64,000 nt of DNA from contig JAILXW010000002.1 of NCBI GenBank assembly GCA_045430305.1, positions 496,001-560,000 on the forward strand. The letters run 5' to 3'. This DNA comes from Agarilytica sp045430305. GTDB lineage: Bacteria; Pseudomonadota; Gammaproteobacteria; Pseudomonadales; Cellvibrionaceae. This document shows, in pieces, positions 62,041 to 64,000 of this stretch. The stretch's first letter is position 1, and each line of letters starts with the position of its first letter. The position numbers and the translations under genes are program-made. The notes beneath the pieces are model-generated. The model ran no database searches, was not told the DNA's origin, and saw nothing but the letters and a program-made list of their open reading frames with translations.

Positions 62041-62439
62041 ATGTTCAATCGATATTTATTGGGGAGTTGGGCGAGCTATTTTGTTTTGGTGGTGCTCTCG
62101 TATAGTTTAAAGGTTTACGAGTATTTTCCCGGTAGTGGCATCATTGGGTATGGCGTCGTCATCGGCCTGTTACTGGTTGCGTTGAACGAGGCGGCGCTGA
62201 AATGGCACTATTTAGTTGTAGGTGCGAGCCTAGTGACGTATGGCGCGATCGCTTCGTTTGATATTGTGCTTTCAAAACAGGAGTTGGCAGAATTATGGGT
62301 GCTATACGATTGGTTCCCTCTCACCATGCAGCATGTAGATGGCTATATGAATGTCATCATCATCCTACTCAATATTTTTACTGGAAGCTTAGCCGCCAAC
62401 TGTTTATTTCACGGTTTGAATAAAAACAATTTCAAGTGA
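62041..62439 (+). CDS. Four-helix integral membrane protein, unknown
   Basis: 132 aa from the ATG at 62041 (aagaggg upstream). About four TM segments with short loops: LLGSWASYFVLVVLSYSL, IIGYGVVIGLLLVAL, HYLVVGASLVTYGAIASF and VIIILLNIFTGSLAANCLF. No conserved catalytic motif is seen and no family is recognised. It ends 126 bases before the RNase J-like gene, with a 15-base tandem repeat between them. Confidence 0.7.
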   Translation: MFNRYLLGSWASYFVLVVLSYSLKVYEYFPGSGIIGYGVVIGLLLVALNEAALKWHYLVVGASLVTYGAIASFDIVLSKQELAELWVLYDWFPLTMQHVDGYMNVIIILLNIFTGSLAANCLFHGLNKNNFK

Positions 62440-62478
62440 TGAACTTTATAGTCAGGCGTTGCTGTGCCAGGGCGGCTA

Positions 62479-62547
62479 GAGTCGAGGTGGCTTGAGTCGA
62501 GGTGGCTTGAGTCGAGGTGGCTTGAGTCGAGGTGGCTTGAGTCGAGG
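62479..62547. repeat. Tandem 15-base repeats (about 4.6 copies)
   Basis: gagtcgaggtggctt is repeated exactly at 62479-62493, 62494-62508, 62509-62523 and 62524-62538, then a partial copy ends at 62547. The array lies 17 bases from the stop codon of the minus-strand RNase J-like gene. A spurious frame through it reads PPRLK repeats. Confidence 0.9.
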
Positions 62548-62564
62548 AAAGAGAGGCTCAGTGA

Positions 62565-63926
62565 TTAACTCGGCCGCGTTATTTTGATGCGCCCGGCCTG
62601 TGTGAATTGTCGCTGTATTTTGACCTGTGGCGCGATCTGAAATAAATCGCCATTCTGACCGCACATTTGTGTTCCGATATCTTCTGAGTTGGCAATTATC
62701 GCGTTTGCTTTTATGTGTTTATCTTCCCCGTGAACAGGAATAGCAATGCGTGGTTGTACCCAGCGATACATATCTCGTAGTTCGTCTTCACAGGGGTGGC
62801 CTGTCGCATGAATAGGGGTGCTATGGTTTTCTTCATTTATGATATTGATACCGGCATTCGTAAAGCGATTTACGACTTTTTCAATAGCTTTTTCATTGCC
62901 TGGAATCGTTTTGGAACTAAAGATTACTGTGTCGCCCGCCTCTAAATCTACATCTCTATGCATGTGTTGTGACAGTCGATCAAGTGCTGAGAATTCGTCG
63001 CCTTGACTCCCTGTTGCTATGGCTAAAACCTCTTCCCGAGGTAAAAAACCTAAATGGCTGGGGGCGATAGTTTTTAAATCTTCGGGCCAGTAATTACATG
63101 CAGAAGCAGAACGTTTCATGTTGTGTAATGAACGGCCCAACAGAGCAGCATAGCGTTGTGTTTTGTTGGCGACTTTTACAAGCGATTGCATACGCGCGAC
63201 ATTGCTGCCAAAACACGTTGCGATCACACGTTGTTTTTGTTGGCTAATAACTTCTAGCAGCCCTTTGTAGACTTCGTACTCCGAAAGCGAATGCCCGGCA
63301 TGGGTTGCATTGGTCGAGTCGCACACCATTGCCGTAATATTGTGTTTTTTTAACGACTTAATCTTATTTTCGTTAAATGCCTCGCCTACCTGGGGGTGGG
63401 CGTCAATTTTCCAGTCGGCGGTATGAAAAATACTGCCGCAAGCGGTGCGAATTACAAGAGCTTGCGGTTCAGGAATGGAATGGGTGAGCGTGATCCATTC
63501 CACGTCGAAATCACCAATATGGATACGGGCATCGGTATCGACGATGTTAATCGGAACAGCGTCTAGTAAATTTACTTCGGCTAGTTTTCGTTGTAGAACG
63601 TGGGCAGTAAAAGGCGTTGTGTAAACGGGGCATTGAAATTGCTGCCACAGATAGGGTAATGCCCCAATATGATCTTCGTGCGCATGGGTAATGATAATGC
63701 CCGCTAAATCGCCACGTCTGTCGGCAATAAAGCGCGGGTCGGCACAAATGATGTCGTCTTTTTTGATGCCTTGCGCCGGGTCTGCTTCATGAGCAAAAGA
63801 AACGCCGCAGTCTACCATCAGCCATTTTCCATTATGGCCGTATAAATTCAGGTTCATGCCAATTTCGCCGCAGCCACCCAGAGGTAGAAACCAAAGATCT
63901 TTATTACTTGGCGAGTTTATTGGCAT
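62565..63926 (-). CDS. RNase J-like beta-CASP metallo-hydrolase
   Basis: 453 aa. The metallo-beta-lactamase part starts LWFLPLGGCGEIGMNLNLYG and carries the metal motif IITHAHEDHIGALPYL (His81-His86); FHTADWKID has the second metal ligand set. The beta-CASP part has VCDSTNATHAG, VIATCFGSNVARM, AIATGSQGDEFSAL and HATGHPCEDELRDMYRWVQPRIAIPVHGE. It lacks the C-terminal domain of bacterial RNase J (about 555 aa), so it is a shorter relative. It probably processes RNA in the cytoplasm. The gene starts 74 bases from the window end. Confidence 0.85.
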   Translation of the reverse strand: MPINSPSNKDLWFLPLGGCGEIGMNLNLYGHNGKWLMVDCGVSFAHEADPAQGIKKDDIICADPRFIADRRGDLAGIIITHAHEDHIGALPYLWQQFQCPVYTTPFTAHVLQRKLAEVNLLDAVPINIVDTDARIHIGDFDVEWITLTHSIPEPQALVIRTACGSIFHTADWKIDAHPQVGEAFNENKIKSLKKHNITAMVCDSTNATHAGHSLSEYEVYKGLLEVISQQKQRVIATCFGSNVARMQSLVKVANKTQRYAALLGRSLHNMKRSASACNYWPEDLKTIAPSHLGFLPREEVLAIATGSQGDEFSALDRLSQHMHRDVDLEAGDTVIFSSKTIPGNEKAIEKVVNRFTNAGINIINEENHSTPIHATGHPCEDELRDMYRWVQPRIAIPVHGEDKHIKANAIIANSEDIGTQMCGQNGDLFQIAPQVKIQRQFTQAGRIKITRPS

Positions 63927-64000
63927 ATTTTTCTTTAGTTAAGGTTGCCCCTAATTCAAGTCACCCCAAAGATATTGCATGATGGATAGTGCACTTAATG

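Noticed and set aside
62476..62664. 62-aa minus-strand frame ending in PPRLK repeats
   Set aside because: The repeat protein is only a reading of the 15-base tandem array and overlaps the end of the RNase J-like gene in another frame.

Overview
The window reads as one continuous chromosomal segment of a marine-type gammaproteobacterium, most likely close to the Cellvibrionaceae (Saccharophagus/Teredinibacter-like). This rests on gene content and neighbourhood, not on a search. The supports are the rlmB-rpsF-rpsR-(membrane protein)-rplI-dnaB run, fimX beside serB as I recall it in Pseudomonas, a BioH-BioC fusion, and small families typical of pseudomonad relatives (DUF3094, DUF4404, DUF3014). 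I recognised no tRNA, rRNA, insertion sequence, prophage or CRISPR array. Coding density is high and most genes are core metabolism or envelope functions.

Layout. 1-7.2 kb: rlmB (5' end cut off), a PHB-depolymerase-like esterase, the rpsF ribosomal operon, dnaB, then panC and panD. 7.3-13 kb: a HAD phosphatase, acs, ppnN, an Smr protein and a small secreted protein. 13.4-17.4 kb (minus strand): a solute-binding protein two bases upstream of a hybrid histidine kinase, a probable periplasmic sensing pair. 17.6-21.1 kb: DUF4404, an OlsF-like two-domain acyltransferase and an AhpA/YtjB-like membrane protein. 21.2-26.6 kb: serB, then fimX and a PilZ-like protein. 26.7-30.3 kb: the EF-P set (epmB, efp, epmA) and cysE. 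30.4-32.5 kb: YjbR, a haem-motif lipoprotein and a small outer-membrane barrel protein.

32.5-43.8 kb is an envelope-glycan block: waaA, two soluble glycosyltransferases, then a flippase-like protein, a DPM1-type GT2, two GT39 membrane glycosyltransferases and two PAP2 phosphatases, ending in DUF3108. The two GT39-PAP2 pairs diverge from a common centre. 44-50 kb: a 7TM-DISM/EAL protein, DUF3014, a small membrane protein, and srkA. 49.8-55.4 kb: comF diverging from the biotin operon bioB-bioF-bioHC-bioD, with a BirA-like operator between them. 55.5-64 kb: flagellar-rod-like and SprA-like proteins, an acyl-CoA dehydrogenase, DUF3094, secreted and hypothetical proteins, a MazG-like hydrolase, fklB, and an RNase J-like beta-CASP hydrolase.

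Nothing here is a clear, wholly new system. The best candidates for a second look are the mirrored GT39-PAP2 envelope block, the kinase paired with an orphan binding protein, the haem-motif lipoprotein, and short tandem repeats at the 3' ends of three minus-strand genes, two of which include the gene's own stop codon.
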